Assembly (NCBI RefSeq): GCF_963378095.1
Contig: NZ_OY726397.1
Span: 1,550,001-1,614,000 of the forward strand
From: Mycolicibacterium sp. MU0053
GTDB taxonomy: Bacteria > Actinomycetota > Actinomycetes > Mycobacteriales > Mycobacteriaceae
Direction of reading: 5' to 3'
DNA length: 64,000 bases
Below, one piece after another: positions 17,783 to 27,656 of the stretch. The translations under genes and the position numbers were made by a program. Every line of letters begins with the position of its first letter. Positions within the stretch are counted from its first letter, which is position 1. Under the pieces are notes generated by a model that was not told the DNA's origin, made no database searches, and was given only the letters and a program-made list of their open reading frames with translations.

Positions 17783-19504
17783 GTGGCGGCCAGCAGTCCG
17801 GACAACCCCGCGGTGGTGATCGTGGGTGCCGGCCCGGTCGGCCTCACCCTGGCCAACATCCTTGGCCTGCAGGGTGTTCGGACGCTCATCGTGGAAGAGC
17901 GCGAGACCCTGATCGACTACCCGCGCGGGGTCGGCCTGGATGACGAATCGTTGCGCACCTTCCAGTCGATCGGACTGGTCGACGCGGTGCTGCCGCACAC
18001 CGTGCCCAATCAGATCCTGCGGTTCTTCGACGCGAACCGGCGGTTGCTGGTCGAGATGGCCCCACCCGATGCCCGGTTCGGCTGGCCCAAGCGCAACGGC
18101 TTCGTCCAGCCGCTCGTCGATGCCGAATTGCTGGTCGGCATCGACCGATTCGAGCATGTCGAGGTGCGGTGGGACACCCAGATGACGACGGTCGCCGAGA
18201 CCGCCGACGGCGTCACCCTCGGCCTGACCGCCGGGGACGGCACGACCTCGCAGGTGCACGCGCGCTATGTGGTCGGTTGCGACGGTGGCCGCAGCGCCAC
18301 CCGACACCTGATGGGAGTGTCCTTCGACGGCACCACCTCGCCGACGCGGTGGGTGGTGATCGATCTGGCCAACGACCCGCTGGGCCATCCCAACAGCGAG
18401 GTCGGCGCCGACCCGGACCGGCCCTACGCCTCGATCTCGATCGCGCACGGAATTCGCCGCTTCGAGTTCATGATTCACGACCACGAATCCGACGAGTTGG
18501 CGTCCGAGCCCGCGTTCGTCAGCAAGCTGCTGGCCACCTTCGTCCCGCATCCCGATCGGGTGGACATCATCCGGCACCGCGTCTACACGCACCATTCCCG
18601 CATTGCGGGGGCCTTCCGCAAGGGTCGGCTGATGCTGGCCGGCGACGCCGCGCACCTCATGCCGGTGTGGCAGGGGCAGGGCTACAACAGCGGCATCCGG
18701 GACGCCGCGAACCTGGGCTGGAAGCTCGCTGCCGTGGTCAACGGGCACGCCGACGACGGCCTGCTCGACAGCTACGACACCGAGCGGCGCAAGCATGCGC
18801 GCGCCATGATCGACCTGTCCACCATGGTCGGCCGGGTGATCTCCCCGACCAATCGACGCATCGCGGGGGTGCGCGACAGGCTGATCCGGACCGCTTCGAT
18901 AGTCCCGTCGCTGAAGCGCTACGTGTTGGAGATGCGGTTCAAGCCGATGCCGCGTTACGAGCAGGGCGCGGTGGTGCACGGCAGTACACCGCCGGCGCCG
19001 AGTTCGTCGGCCGGCACGCTGTTCATCCAACCGCGCGTCGACACCCGCACCGAGCAGAACGTGCTGCTCGACGACGTCATCGGCCCCGGCTTCGCGGTGC
19101 TGTGCTGGAACAACGATCCGCGCCGGCTGCTCGGCACCGAAACGTTGGAGCGCTGGAAGGCGTTGGGCACCACATTCATTGCGGCCCGCCCGATCACACA
19201 GTTGCACTGGCGGCCGGACGACGAGCACACCGACGACCCCGACGTGACCGTGGTCGGCGACCGCACGGGCGCGCTGAAGGGGTTTTTCGACGGCCACACC
19301 GACTCGGTGTTGTTCCTGCGGCCCGACCGCTGCATCGCCGCGGCCTGTGTGGCGCAGCGCGCCGCCGAGATCAGCGACGAACTGTTCGCCGTCCTGCACG
19401 TCGGCGACTCGAGGGCCTCGGAAGGCGGTGAGAACCATGGCGCCAATCGCACTGTGCTGCATGTCGCACAGCCCGCTGCTGAATCTTCCGGGACCGCCGG
19501 CTGA
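17783..19504 (+). CDS. mhpA: MhpA-like FAD aromatic hydroxylase (3-(3-hydroxyphenyl)propionate hydroxylase family)
   Basis: Class A flavoprotein monooxygenase expected to convert a 3-hydroxyphenyl-alkanoate into a catechol using NAD(P)H and O2. 573 residues. The GxGxxG FAD motif VGAGPVGL is near 14-21, the DG motif is CDGGRSATR near 170, and the GD motif [18 protein letters not shown] is near 290, almost the E. coli MhpA signature. It directly abuts the hydrolase gene (no gap). Its last 68 bp overlap the dioxygenase gene in another frame; the C-terminal tail there is low in complexity and probably unconstrained. The true substrate may be a larger ring compound. Confidence 0.9.
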   Translation: MAASSPDNPAVVIVGAGPVGLTLANILGLQGVRTLIVEERETLIDYPRGVGLDDESLRTFQSIGLVDAVLPHTVPNQILRFFDANRRLLVEMAPPDARFGWPKRNGFVQPLVDAELLVGIDRFEHVEVRWDTQMTTVAETADGVTLGLTAGDGTTSQVHARYVVGCDGGRSATRHLMGVSFDGTTSPTRWVVIDLANDPLGHPNSEVGADPDRPYASISIAHGIRRFEFMIHDHESDELASEPAFVSKLLATFVPHPDRVDIIRHRVYTHHSRIAGAFRKGRLMLAGDAAHLMPVWQGQGYNSGIRDAANLGWKLAAVVNGHADDGLLDSYDTERRKHARAMIDLSTMVGRVISPTNRRIAGVRDRLIRTASIVPSLKRYVLEMRFKPMPRYEQGAVVHGSTPPAPSSSAGTLFIQPRVDTRTEQNVLLDDVIGPGFAVLCWNNDPRRLLGTETLERWKALGTTFIAARPITQLHWRPDDEHTDDPDVTVVGDRTGALKGFFDGHTDSVLFLRPDRCIAAACVAQRAAEISDELFAVLHVGDSRASEGGENHGANRTVLHVAQPAAESSGTAG

Positions 19505-20378
19505 GCTGCTCGAGGACATCAGCGGCGCGCTGGCCGCGGCCCGCGAGTTCGTCGCCGAGTTCGACCCGGAACTGGTGGTGATCTTCGCCCCCGACCACTA
19601 CAACGGCTTCTTCTACAAGCTGATGCCGCCGTTCTGCATCGGGACCGCCGCGGTCGGCGTGGGGGACTACGGCACCCAGTCGGGTCCGCTCGATGTTGCC
19701 GAGGACATCGCGACCGCCTGTGCCACTGCGGTTCTCGACGCCGGGGTGGACGTGGCGATCTCGGCCGGCATGGAGGTCGACCACGGCACGGTCCAGCCGC
19801 TGCAGACGCTGTTCGGCGACGCCACGGCCGTGCCCGTCATCCCGGTCTTCCTCAACTCGGTGGCGACCCCACTGGGACCGATGCGCCGCACTCGCGCACT
19901 GGGCACCGCGATCGGTGAGTTCCTGGCGACGCTGGACAAGCGGGTGTTGCTGCTGGGATCCGGTGGACTGTCCCATGATCCGCCGGTACCGACGTTGGCC
20001 ACCGCGCCGCCGGCCGCGCTGGACCGCATTGTCCGCGGCGTCGCGATGAGCCCCGAGCAGCGGGCGGCCCGGCAGGACGCGGTGATCGCGGCCGCGAACT
20101 CCTTTGCCCACGGCGACTCCCCGCTGCAGCCCCTGAATCCCGACTGGGACCGGTCCTTCCTGGACCTGCTCGACGGCAACCGGCTCGACGAGGTCGACGC
20201 CTGGACCAACGCCTGGATCGCCGCCGAAGCCGGCAACTCCGCGCACGAGGTCCGTACCTGGGTGGCGGCGTTTGCGGCCCTGGCCGCCCGGGGACCCTAT
20301 GCGACCGCCACCCACTATTACCGCCCGGCGCCAGAACTCATCGCCGGGTTTGCGATCCGAACGGCGGTGCCCCGATGA
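19437..20378 (+). CDS. mhpB: MhpB-like extradiol (class III, LigB-type) catechol dioxygenase
   Basis: Predicted Fe(II) 2,3-dihydroxyphenylpropionate 1,2-dioxygenase, which opens the catechol ring beside a hydroxyl. 313 residues, matching E. coli MhpB (314). Conserved features are CMSHSPL at the N-terminus, [11 protein letters not shown], the active-site His in VDHG (116) and the His in [10 protein letters not shown], and a C-terminal [15 protein letters not shown] 19437 lies within the end of the hydroxylase gene; starting later would remove the conserved N-terminus. It overlaps the next gene by ATGA. Confidence 0.93.
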   Translation: MAPIALCCMSHSPLLNLPGPPAELLEDISGALAAAREFVAEFDPELVVIFAPDHYNGFFYKLMPPFCIGTAAVGVGDYGTQSGPLDVAEDIATACATAVLDAGVDVAISAGMEVDHGTVQPLQTLFGDATAVPVIPVFLNSVATPLGPMRRTRALGTAIGEFLATLDKRVLLLGSGGLSHDPPVPTLATAPPAALDRIVRGVAMSPEQRAARQDAVIAAANSFAHGDSPLQPLNPDWDRSFLDLLDGNRLDEVDAWTNAWIAAEAGNSAHEVRTWVAAFAALAARGPYATATHYYRPAPELIAGFAIRTAVPR

Positions 20379-22156
20379 CGGCGACGAACTCCGGCAGTGA
20401 ACCCAGCGGCGGCTTCGACCACGAGGTCGACGTGTTGGTCGTCGGCAGTGGCGGCGGTGGCATGACCGCCGCGTTGACCGCCCAAGCCGCGGGCCTCGAC
20501 GGGCTCGTGATCGAAAAGTCCGCGCACTACGGCGGTTCCACCGCGCTGTCCGGCGGTGGAATCTGGGTGCCGGGTGCGCCCTCGCAACGCCGGGAGGGTT
20601 ATACGCCCGATCCGGAGGAGGTCTTCGGCTACCTCAAGCAGATCACCGGTGGCTTGGTCAGCGACGCCCGGCTGCGCCAGTACGTCGACGCGGCCCCGAA
20701 GATGATGCAGTTCCTGGAGGACCGCAGTCGCTGGTTCGAGTTCGTGTGGAAGCCGGGCTACGCCGACTACTACCCGGAGTTGCCGGGTGGCTCGGAGCTG
20801 GGCAGCACCATCAACGTGCCGGCCATGGACCTGCGCAAGCTCGGTGCCGAAGAAGAGCACCTGTTGCAGCCGCTGGCCCTGGCGCCCAAGGGCATCTGGT
20901 TTGCCCCCAAGGATCTGCGGCTGTTCTATCAGGTGCGGCAGAACTGGCGCGGCAAGGCCGTGCTGGTGAAGCTGATCTGGCGGATGTTCCGGGCCAGGGT
21001 GTTCGGTGATCGGATGGCGGCCATCGGCCAGTCGTTGGCGGCGCGGATGCGGTTGGCGCTCAAGGAGCACGACATCCCGCTGTGGCTCGAGAGCCCGATG
21101 ACCGAACTCATCACCGACGGCGACGGTCCGTCGGCGCGCGTGATCGGCGCGATCGTCGAGCGGGACGGTCGCAGTCAGCGGATCGGGGCGCGGGCCGGGG
21201 TCATCATCGCCTCGGGCGGCTTCGACCACGACATGGACTGGCGGCGCGAGTACTTACCGGAGGTCGAAAAGGATTGGAGCTTCGGCAATCCCGCCGCCAC
21301 CGGTGACGGCATCCGGGCCGGCCAGAAGGTGGGCGCCGCCACCGAACTGATGGACGAGGCGTGGTGGTTCCCGGCCATGTGCTGGCCCGACGGCCGCCTG
21401 CAGTTCATGCTCAACGAACGCATGATGCCGGCGCAGTTCGTGGTCAACGGGGCGGGTAAGCGCTTCATCAACGAGGCCGCGCCGTACATGGACTTCGCGC
21501 ACGCGATGATCGAGGGGCAGCGCTCCGGGGTCACCCACATCCCGGTGTGGCTGATCACCGACAAGCGGTCGTTTCACCGCTACGTGGTCGGCGGCCACCT
21601 ACCGATCCCGAAGATCCCGTTCGCTCCGGTGCCGACGGGCTGGAAGATCCCGAAAGCCTGGCTGGAGTCCGGCATCGTCAAGGAGGGGCACAGCTGGGAG
21701 GACCTGGCCGCCAAGATCGACGTGCCCACCGCCGCATTGCGCGAAACCGCCGAGCGCTTCAACGAACTCGCGCGCCAGGGTCACGACGACGACTTCCAGC
21801 GCGGAGACAGCGCCTACGACAACTACTACGGCGACCCGACGTTGCCCAATCCGAATCTCTACCCATTGTCCAAGCCGCCGTATTACGCATTCCAGATCAT
21901 CCTCGGCGATCTGGGCACCTCCGGCGGACTGCGCACCGACGAATTCGCTCGCGTGCTCGATACCGAGGAGCGGCCGATCGCGGGCCTGTACGCGGTCGGC
22001 AACGCCGCCGCTGCGGTCATGGGCCGCAGCTACGCCGGTGCCGGTGCCACCATCGGCCCCGCGATGGCGTTCGGCTATGTCGCCGCCCGCCACATCGCCG
22101 AAGACCGCCTACCCGACCGACTCCAACGACCCCACGACAACGTCCGCAACGCCTGA
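20375..22156 (+). CDS. Second KstD-like FAD dehydrogenase
   Basis: 593-residue flavoprotein of the 3-ketosteroid 1-dehydrogenase family. FAD motif GSGGGG is at 24-29, [11 protein letters not shown] at about 60-70, [15 protein letters not shown] at about 360, and C-terminal [18 protein letters not shown] again has Tyr-x3-Gly. It is longer than the paralogue at 14399 through an insert near residues 150-230 rich in Leu and basic residues. It is translationally coupled to mhpB (ATGA), a strong hint that ring desaturation and ring opening serve one pathway. Confidence 0.87.
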   Translation: MTATNSGSEPSGGFDHEVDVLVVGSGGGGMTAALTAQAAGLDGLVIEKSAHYGGSTALSGGGIWVPGAPSQRREGYTPDPEEVFGYLKQITGGLVSDARLRQYVDAAPKMMQFLEDRSRWFEFVWKPGYADYYPELPGGSELGSTINVPAMDLRKLGAEEEHLLQPLALAPKGIWFAPKDLRLFYQVRQNWRGKAVLVKLIWRMFRARVFGDRMAAIGQSLAARMRLALKEHDIPLWLESPMTELITDGDGPSARVIGAIVERDGRSQRIGARAGVIIASGGFDHDMDWRREYLPEVEKDWSFGNPAATGDGIRAGQKVGAATELMDEAWWFPAMCWPDGRLQFMLNERMMPAQFVVNGAGKRFINEAAPYMDFAHAMIEGQRSGVTHIPVWLITDKRSFHRYVVGGHLPIPKIPFAPVPTGWKIPKAWLESGIVKEGHSWEDLAAKIDVPTAALRETAERFNELARQGHDDDFQRGDSAYDNYYGDPTLPNPNLYPLSKPPYYAFQIILGDLGTSGGLRTDEFARVLDTEERPIAGLYAVGNAAAAVMGRSYAGAGATIGPAMAFGYVAARHIAEDRLPDRLQRPHDNVRNA

Positions 22157-22167
22157 GGAGGCACTCC

Positions 22168-23487
22168 ATGAAGATCTCGCTGTTCTACGAATTCCCGTTG
22201 CCTCGGCCGTGGTCGGAAGACGACGAACACCAGTTGTTCCAGCACGGTCTGGACGAAGTCGAGGCCGCCGACAAGGCCGGCTTCTCGACGGTGTGGCTGA
22301 CCGAGCACCACTTCCTCGAGGAGTACTGCCACTCGACGGCACCGGAAATGTTCCTCGCGGCAGCGAGCCAGCGCACCAAGGACATTCGGCTGGGCTTCGG
22401 GGTCATGCACCTGCCCCCGCCGATCAACCACCCGGCCCGGATCGCCGAGCGGGTCGCCACCCTCGATCACCTGTCGGGCGGTCGCGTGGAGTTCGGTACC
22501 GGTGAGGGCTCCTCGGTTGCCGAGCTCGGCGGGTTCAACATCGACCCGGCCGACAAGCGCGCCCAATGGGAAGAGGCGCTCGAGGTCGCGATCCGCTGCA
22601 TGGTCGAAGAGCCCTTCACCGGCTTCAAGGGTGAGCACGTTGAAATGCCCGCGCGCAACGTCATTCCCAAGCCGCTGCAGAAGCCGCACCCGCCGGTCTG
22701 GGTGGCGTGCACCCGCCCGTCGTCGGTGCAGATGGCCGCGCAGAAGGCCATCGGCGCGCTGAGCTTCGCCTACACCGGTCCGGAGGCCCTCAAGGAGCGC
22801 GTCGACGGTTACTACCAGGAGTTCGAGGAAAAGGGTGTGCCTGTCACCCCGGCGATCAACCCGAATCTGCTGGCCATCGGCGGCGACCTGTCGATGATGG
22901 TCGCCAAGAACGACGACGAGGCGCTCAAGCGTCTCGGCATCGGTGGCGGCTTCTTCTCGTTCGGGATCATGCACTACTACCTCACCGGCATGCACACCCC
23001 GGGCCGCACCAAGGTGTGGGAGCGGTACGAGGAGGCCGTCAAGGAGGATCCGACCCTGGCCTACGGTCCGGGCCGCGGCGCCATCGGCGGACCGGACACC
23101 GTGCGCGAGTTCCTGCGCAGCTACGAGGCCAGCGGCGTCGACGAGATCATCCTGCTGCTGAATCCGCGCAGCCATGAGGGCACCATGGAATCCATCGAGA
23201 TCATGGGCAAGGAGATCCTGCCGGAGTTCATCGAGCGTGATCAGAAGGCCGTGGCCGCCAAGGCCAAGCGCCTGGCGCCGGTCATCGAGAAGGTCGAGGC
23301 GCGCCGGCAGCCCTCCGATGCACCGCTTTTCGACGAGACGTACGCCTTCGGCGGGCTGCCCACCGGACGCGGTGGCAAGTTCACCGCCGGCGAGATCCCC
23401 GAGGCGATGGCCGAGATCAACGAGGGTCGGGTGAAGGCCGCGCAACTGGAGAAGGATCAGAAGGCCCAGCGCGAATCGGCGAGCTGA
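22168..23487 (+). CDS. Luciferase-like flavin-dependent monooxygenase (LLM class)
   Basis: TIM-barrel monooxygenase using reduced FMN. 439 residues, longer than the typical 330-380, with a charged C-terminal extension from about 350 (Lys/Glu-rich). Family features include WLTEHHFLEEY at about 40-50, LDHLSGGRVEFGTGEGSS near 100-117, and a C-terminal VDEIILLLNP. GAGGAG lies eight bases before the ATG. A separate NADPH:FMN reductase is encoded four genes on and could supply FMNH2. Possible reactions are epoxidation, Baeyer-Villiger oxidation or hydroxylation of the ring compound; not resolvable here. Confidence 0.88.
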   Translation: MKISLFYEFPLPRPWSEDDEHQLFQHGLDEVEAADKAGFSTVWLTEHHFLEEYCHSTAPEMFLAAASQRTKDIRLGFGVMHLPPPINHPARIAERVATLDHLSGGRVEFGTGEGSSVAELGGFNIDPADKRAQWEEALEVAIRCMVEEPFTGFKGEHVEMPARNVIPKPLQKPHPPVWVACTRPSSVQMAAQKAIGALSFAYTGPEALKERVDGYYQEFEEKGVPVTPAINPNLLAIGGDLSMMVAKNDDEALKRLGIGGGFFSFGIMHYYLTGMHTPGRTKVWERYEEAVKEDPTLAYGPGRGAIGGPDTVREFLRSYEASGVDEIILLLNPRSHEGTMESIEIMGKEILPEFIERDQKAVAAKAKRLAPVIEKVEARRQPSDAPLFDETYAFGGLPTGRGGKFTAGEIPEAMAEINEGRVKAAQLEKDQKAQRESAS

Positions 23488-23489
23488 AT

Positions 23490-24323
23490 GTGACCGCCCT
23501 CGATGAGCTGGTGCGCTACGACGGTAAACACGTCGTGGTCACCGGCTGCGCGTCGGGGATCGGCTCGCAGGCGGCGCTGCAATTGCGGCGGCTGGGCGCG
23601 CGCGTGACGGGGCTGGACCTCAGGGTGCCGCAGCACGAGGTCGACGACTTCATCGCGGTGGACCTGTCCGATCCGGAGTCGGTGGATGCCGCCGGCGGCG
23701 CGGTCGACGGCGGCGTCGACGCGCTGTTCAACGTCGCCGGGGTGTCCTCCGGCATCGGTGACCCGATGCTGGTGGTGCGGATCAACTTCCTGGGCATGCG
23801 GGCTTTCACCGAGACGATGATGCAACGGATCCCCGCCGGGGGTTCGATCACCTCGGTGTCCTCGTTGGCCGCGTCGGCCTATCGCGAGAATGCCTCCGTG
23901 ACAGCCGGTCTGGTCGCCACCGGATCCCCAGCTGAGGGGGTGCGGTGGTGCACCGAGCATCCCGACGCGCTCGCTGACGGCGGCGGGTATCGGCTGTCCA
24001 AGGAGGCGACGATCCTCTACACCATGGGCAAGGTGAGCGAACTCGGAGCGCGCGGTATCCGGATCAACTGCACCGCCCCCGGAGTGACCGAGACGCCGAT
24101 CCTCGACCAGTTGCGGTCGGCCTACGGCGAGCAGTACCTCGACTCGTTCACCACGCCGTTGGGCCGCGCCTCCACCGCCGAGGAGCAGGCCGCCGTGCTG
24201 GTGTTCCTCGGCAGTCCGGCGGCCAGTTACATCACCGGTCAGGTGATTTGGGCCGACGGGGGCATCCTGGCCCAGCGGTTCAGTTCTTCGTACGGTTCCC
24301 TCGACAAGATCTCCGGAAGGTAG
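23490..24323 (+). CDS. SDR dehydrogenase (3-alpha-HSD / coniferyl-alcohol dehydrogenase-like)
   Basis: 277 residues. The cofactor motif is TGCASGIG (about 18-25), the GCASGIG variant seen in Comamonas 3-alpha-HSD and coniferyl-alcohol dehydrogenases. GLDLRVP follows the second strand (NAD preference likely), and the catalytic YRLSK lies near 171-175, with a proline-containing PGVTETPI loop. GTG start two bases after the monooxygenase stop. Its segment around 130-165 is longer than in a minimal SDR, again like that subgroup. Role: alcohol/ketone interconversion in the pathway. Confidence 0.87.
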   Translation: MTALDELVRYDGKHVVVTGCASGIGSQAALQLRRLGARVTGLDLRVPQHEVDDFIAVDLSDPESVDAAGGAVDGGVDALFNVAGVSSGIGDPMLVVRINFLGMRAFTETMMQRIPAGGSITSVSSLAASAYRENASVTAGLVATGSPAEGVRWCTEHPDALADGGGYRLSKEATILYTMGKVSELGARGIRINCTAPGVTETPILDQLRSAYGEQYLDSFTTPLGRASTAEEQAAVLVFLGSPAASYITGQVIWADGGILAQRFSSSYGSLDKISGR

Positions 24324-24325
24324 CG

Positions 24326-25324
24326 ATGGCCGGCACCATGCACGATTTCCGCAAGATGGCCGACGAGGTGCGCAACTGGGGTCGCTGGGGCGCCGCCGAC
24401 GAGGTGGGCACGCTGAACTTCATCACCCCGGAGAAGGTCGTCGAGGCCGCCGGCTTGGCCAGGCAGGGCAAGGTGTTTCCGCTCGGGGTGGACTTCGGCT
24501 CCAACGGTCCGCAGGGCGCGTTCAAGTTCCGTAACAACCCCGTCCACGTGATGACCGTCGACGGGGGCGACGCCGACACGCTGGTGCGCTACGGGCCCGA
24601 GTGGCTACGCAACGCGGTGGCGCACGACGTCAGCGCGTTCTTCGCCGACAACCCGTTCCGGTTCAACGATGACATGGTCGTGATGAACTTGCAGGCCGCC
24701 TCGCAGTGGGATGCGCTCAGCCACGTGTACTACGAGGACAAGCTGTACAACGGATTTCCCGCCGATTCGGTGACCAGCTTCGGGGCTTACCACTGCGGCA
24801 TCGACAAGGTCGACGGCAAGGGCATCACATCGCGGGGGGTGCTGCTCGACGTGGTGCGCTTCCGTGGGGCGGAGGTGTTCCTGGAACCGGGCAGCCCGGT
24901 CACGCCGGACGAACTCGATGCGGTGGCCCGGAGTCAGGGCGTGCAGGTGCGCAGCGGTGACGTGGTGCTGGTCCACACCGGCTGGTGGACCCGCTTCAGC
25001 GCCACCGGCGACGGCGCCGAGGCCGGGTCCGGGCTGGACTGGCGTTGTGCGGCCTGGCTGCACGCCAACGAGGTCGCCGCGGTCGCGGCCGACAACCTGA
25101 TGGTCGAGGATCCCGATCCGAGCGCCGGCGTCGAGGGCACCTTCCTGCCCATGCACATGCTGTGCCTGCGTGACATGGGCCTGATGCTCGGGGAATACTG
25201 GGACCTGGGCGCGTTGTCCGCCGACTGCGCCGCCGACGGCATCTACGAGTTCCAATTGATCGCACCCCCGCTCAGTGTCGTTGGGGCGGTGGGCTCCCCG
25301 GTGAATCCGATCGCGATCAAATAG
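24326..25324 (+). CDS. Cyclase-family hydrolase (kynurenine formamidase-like fold)
   Basis: 332 residues of the putative cyclase family (PF04199), metal-dependent hydrolases that open cyclic amides, lactones or formamides. The metal motif HxGTHxDxxxH is partly changed: QWDALSH (about 129-135) keeps DxxxH while the first His positions are absent, as in a known subclass. VLVHTGWWTRF and a C-terminal MHMLCLRDMG are typical. It starts two bases after the SDR stop. A role in hydrolysing a lactone made by a Baeyer-Villiger-type oxidation is an inference. Confidence 0.8.
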   Translation: MAGTMHDFRKMADEVRNWGRWGAADEVGTLNFITPEKVVEAAGLARQGKVFPLGVDFGSNGPQGAFKFRNNPVHVMTVDGGDADTLVRYGPEWLRNAVAHDVSAFFADNPFRFNDDMVVMNLQAASQWDALSHVYYEDKLYNGFPADSVTSFGAYHCGIDKVDGKGITSRGVLLDVVRFRGAEVFLEPGSPVTPDELDAVARSQGVQVRSGDVVLVHTGWWTRFSATGDGAEAGSGLDWRCAAWLHANEVAAVAADNLMVEDPDPSAGVEGTFLPMHMLCLRDMGLMLGEYWDLGALSADCAADGIYEFQLIAPPLSVVGAVGSPVNPIAIK

Positions 25325-25360
25325 TCCCGTCTGTCGAAGAACAACACCTAGGAAGAAGCT

Positions 25361-25957
25361 GTGGCTGCCACTACTGAGCACACGACCACCGATGGCCCGC
25401 TGATTGTCGGGCTCGGGGGAACCCTGCGGGCCAACTCCTCGACGGAGCGGGCCCTGCGCTACTGCCTGGCCGAGGTGGAGCGACAAGGCGGCCGGAGCCG
25501 GCTGTACGCCGGACCGGACCTCGACCTGCCGATGTATGCGCCGCATGAGTTGGAGCGCACCCCGAAGGCCGCCGAACTCGTCGACGCCCTGCGGGGTGCC
25601 GACGCGGTGGTGGTGGCCTCGCCCGGCTACCACGGCGCGGTATCGGGCCTCGTGAAGAACGCGCTCGACTACATCGAGGACCTGCGCGAGGATCCGCGGG
25701 TCTACCTCGATGACACCCCGTGGGGCTGCATCACCTGCGCCTACGGCTGGCAGGCGGCGGTGGGCACGCTGGGTCAGCTGCGGGTCATCGGGCACGCGCT
25801 GCGGGCCTGGCCGACGCCGCTGGGGGTGGCGATCAACTCCGCGGACCCGGTGTGGAATTCCCATGGCGAGTTGGTCGACGAGTCCGTGCAGAACCAGTTG
25901 CGGATGTTGGCCTCGCAGTTGTTGACCTTCGCACGCACCAGCGGCGCCCGGCGGTGA
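25361..25957 (+). CDS. NADPH-dependent FMN reductase
   Basis: 198-residue flavodoxin-like reductase (PF03358). The phosphate-binding loop is GGTLRANSSTERAL at about 20-33, and the family motif SPGYHGAVSGLVKNALDY lies at about 87-104. GTG start with AGGAAGAAG upstream. Likely partner of the luciferase-like monooxygenase at 22168, supplying FMNH2. It is separated from the cyclase by 36 bp and is probably in the same transcript. Confidence 0.88.
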   Translation: MAATTEHTTTDGPLIVGLGGTLRANSSTERALRYCLAEVERQGGRSRLYAGPDLDLPMYAPHELERTPKAAELVDALRGADAVVVASPGYHGAVSGLVKNALDYIEDLREDPRVYLDDTPWGCITCAYGWQAAVGTLGQLRVIGHALRAWPTPLGVAINSADPVWNSHGELVDESVQNQLRMLASQLLTFARTSGARR

Positions 25958-25961
25958 GAGT

Positions 25962-26843
25962 GTGAGTAAGGGCTTTGAGCGCCGGACCACCACGGTCGAC
26001 GGGTTGGTCACCAGCTATCTGGCGGCCGGGCCGGCCGACGCCGCCGAGACCGTGGTGCTGCTGCACGGCGGTGAATTCGGTGCCGGCGCCGAACTCGGCT
26101 GGGAGCACACGATTCCCGCGCTGGCGCAACGGTTCCGGGTGCTGGCGCCCGACATGCTCGGCTACGGCGGGTCGGCCAAGGTGCTCGATTTCGTCGACGG
26201 TCGGGGGATGCGAATCCGGCATATCGCGGCGTTCTGTGCGCACCTCGGCGTCGACTCCGCGCACTTCGTCGGGAACTCGATGGGGGCCATCAACCTGCTG
26301 GTCGACGCCACCGCCACGGAACCGCTGCTGCCGATGCGCAGCCTGGTGGCGATCTGCGGCGGCGGTGAGATCCAGAACAACGAACACATGCGGGCGCTGT
26401 ATGACTACGACGCCACCCCGGAGGCAATGAAACGCATTGTGGCCGCGCTGTTCTCCGCGCCGTCCTATCCGGAAGACGAGGCCTATGTGGCGCGGCGCCA
26501 GGAATCGGCGACCCTGCCGGGAGCCTGGGAAGCCATTGCCGCGGCCCGGTTCCGGCGGCCGGGTTCGGAACCGCCGGCGGCGGCGTCGAGTCGACGGGCA
26601 TATGAACGGATCACCGCTGCGGCGCTGATCGTCGAGGGCGGTGCCGACAAGCTGCTGCCGCCGGGCTGGGCCGCCGAGATCGCCGGGCAGATCTCGGGCG
26701 CACGGTCCGCGGTCATCGACGCTGCCGGGCACTGCCCGCAGATCGAACAACCCGGGGCGGTCAACGAACTGCTGCTGTCGTTTCTGACCGAACAGCGCGA
26801 CACCGATCGAGCAGACCCCAAGAGCGGAGCACACGCGTCATGA
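25962..26843 (+). CDS. Alpha/beta hydrolase, MhpC/HsaD-like
   Basis: 293 residues. Oxyanion motif LLHGGEFGAG near 34-43, nucleophile Ser in VGNSMGA near 106, Asp in GGADKLLP near 227, His in AAGHCPQIE near 252. It is a second candidate for C-C bond or ester hydrolysis beside mhpC. Start is a GTG four bases after the preceding stop; the ribosome-binding site is poor (GAGAG). It overlaps the following SDR by four bases. Confidence 0.82.
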   Translation: MSKGFERRTTTVDGLVTSYLAAGPADAAETVVLLHGGEFGAGAELGWEHTIPALAQRFRVLAPDMLGYGGSAKVLDFVDGRGMRIRHIAAFCAHLGVDSAHFVGNSMGAINLLVDATATEPLLPMRSLVAICGGGEIQNNEHMRALYDYDATPEAMKRIVAALFSAPSYPEDEAYVARRQESATLPGAWEAIAAARFRRPGSEPPAAASSRRAYERITAAALIVEGGADKLLPPGWAAEIAGQISGARSAVIDAAGHCPQIEQPGAVNELLLSFLTEQRDTDRADPKSGAHAS

Positions 26844-27652
26844 CCAACGAGCAGTCCGGCGAACTGGCAGGCAAAGTCGCGGTGATCACCGGGGGAGCGG
26901 CGGGTCTCGGGCGCGGGATCGCCGAGCGCTTCCTCGCCGAGGGGGCCAAGGTGGTGGTCGGGGACCTGGCCGAGGAGGCGCCGCTGGATGGGGACTACCG
27001 CTTCGTGGCGACCGACGTCGCCGACCTCGATCAGGTCGCGCGGTTGGTGTCGAGCGCGGTGGACACCTTCGGGGGACTGGACATCATGGTGAACAACGCG
27101 GGAGTTTCGGGCACCATGCACCGGCGTTTTCTCGACGATGATCTGACCGACTTCCACAGCGTGATGTCGGTGAACCTGCTCGGGGTGATGGCCGGTACCC
27201 GCGACGCCGCCCGGTACATGGCCGAGCACGGTGGCGGTTCGATCCTGAACCTGACCTCGATCGGCGGGATCCAGGCCGGCGGCGGCGTGCAGACCTATCG
27301 GGCGTCCAAGGCCGCGGTCATCCAGTTCACCAAGTCGGTGGCGATCGAGTTGGCGCACTACGAGATTCGGGTCAACGCCATCGCCCCGGGCAACATCCGC
27401 ACGGCCATCGTCAAGAAATCGGCCGCCGGTGCGGATCTCGAGGAACTCGAGCAGTTCGAGGAGCGGATCCGGGCCCAGATGCGTGCCGACCGGCCGTTGA
27501 AGCGGGAGGGCACTGTCGATGACGTCGCCGAGGCCGCGCTGTACTTCGCCGGTGATCGATCGCCCTACGTCACGGGCACGGTGCTGCCCATCGACGGTGG
27601 CACCGTGGCGGGCAAGGTGATTGCGCGCAAGCCGAAGCCCCAGACCACCTAG
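26840..27652 (+). CDS. SDR family oxidoreductase
   Basis: 270-residue classical SDR. The TGGAAGLG cofactor loop is near 18-25, NNAGVSG near 90, the catalytic Ser in LTSIGG and Tyr/Lys in YRASK near 153-157. The last gene of the plus-strand run that begins with the MhpC homologue at 16916; it ends five bases before a convergent hydrolase gene. Substrate unknown. Confidence 0.87.
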   Translation: MTNEQSGELAGKVAVITGGAAGLGRGIAERFLAEGAKVVVGDLAEEAPLDGDYRFVATDVADLDQVARLVSSAVDTFGGLDIMVNNAGVSGTMHRRFLDDDLTDFHSVMSVNLLGVMAGTRDAARYMAEHGGGSILNLTSIGGIQAGGGVQTYRASKAAVIQFTKSVAIELAHYEIRVNAIAPGNIRTAIVKKSAAGADLEELEQFEERIRAQMRADRPLKREGTVDDVAEAALYFAGDRSPYVTGTVLPIDGGTVAGKVIARKPKPQTT

Positions 27653-27656
27653 TCGG

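Noticed and set aside
14399..22156. Calling the cluster a cholesterol or bile-acid pathway
   Set aside because: No KstR/KstR2-type sites were seen in the intergenic regions I read, and hsaA-D, kshA and the side-chain genes are absent; only the chemistry is analogous.
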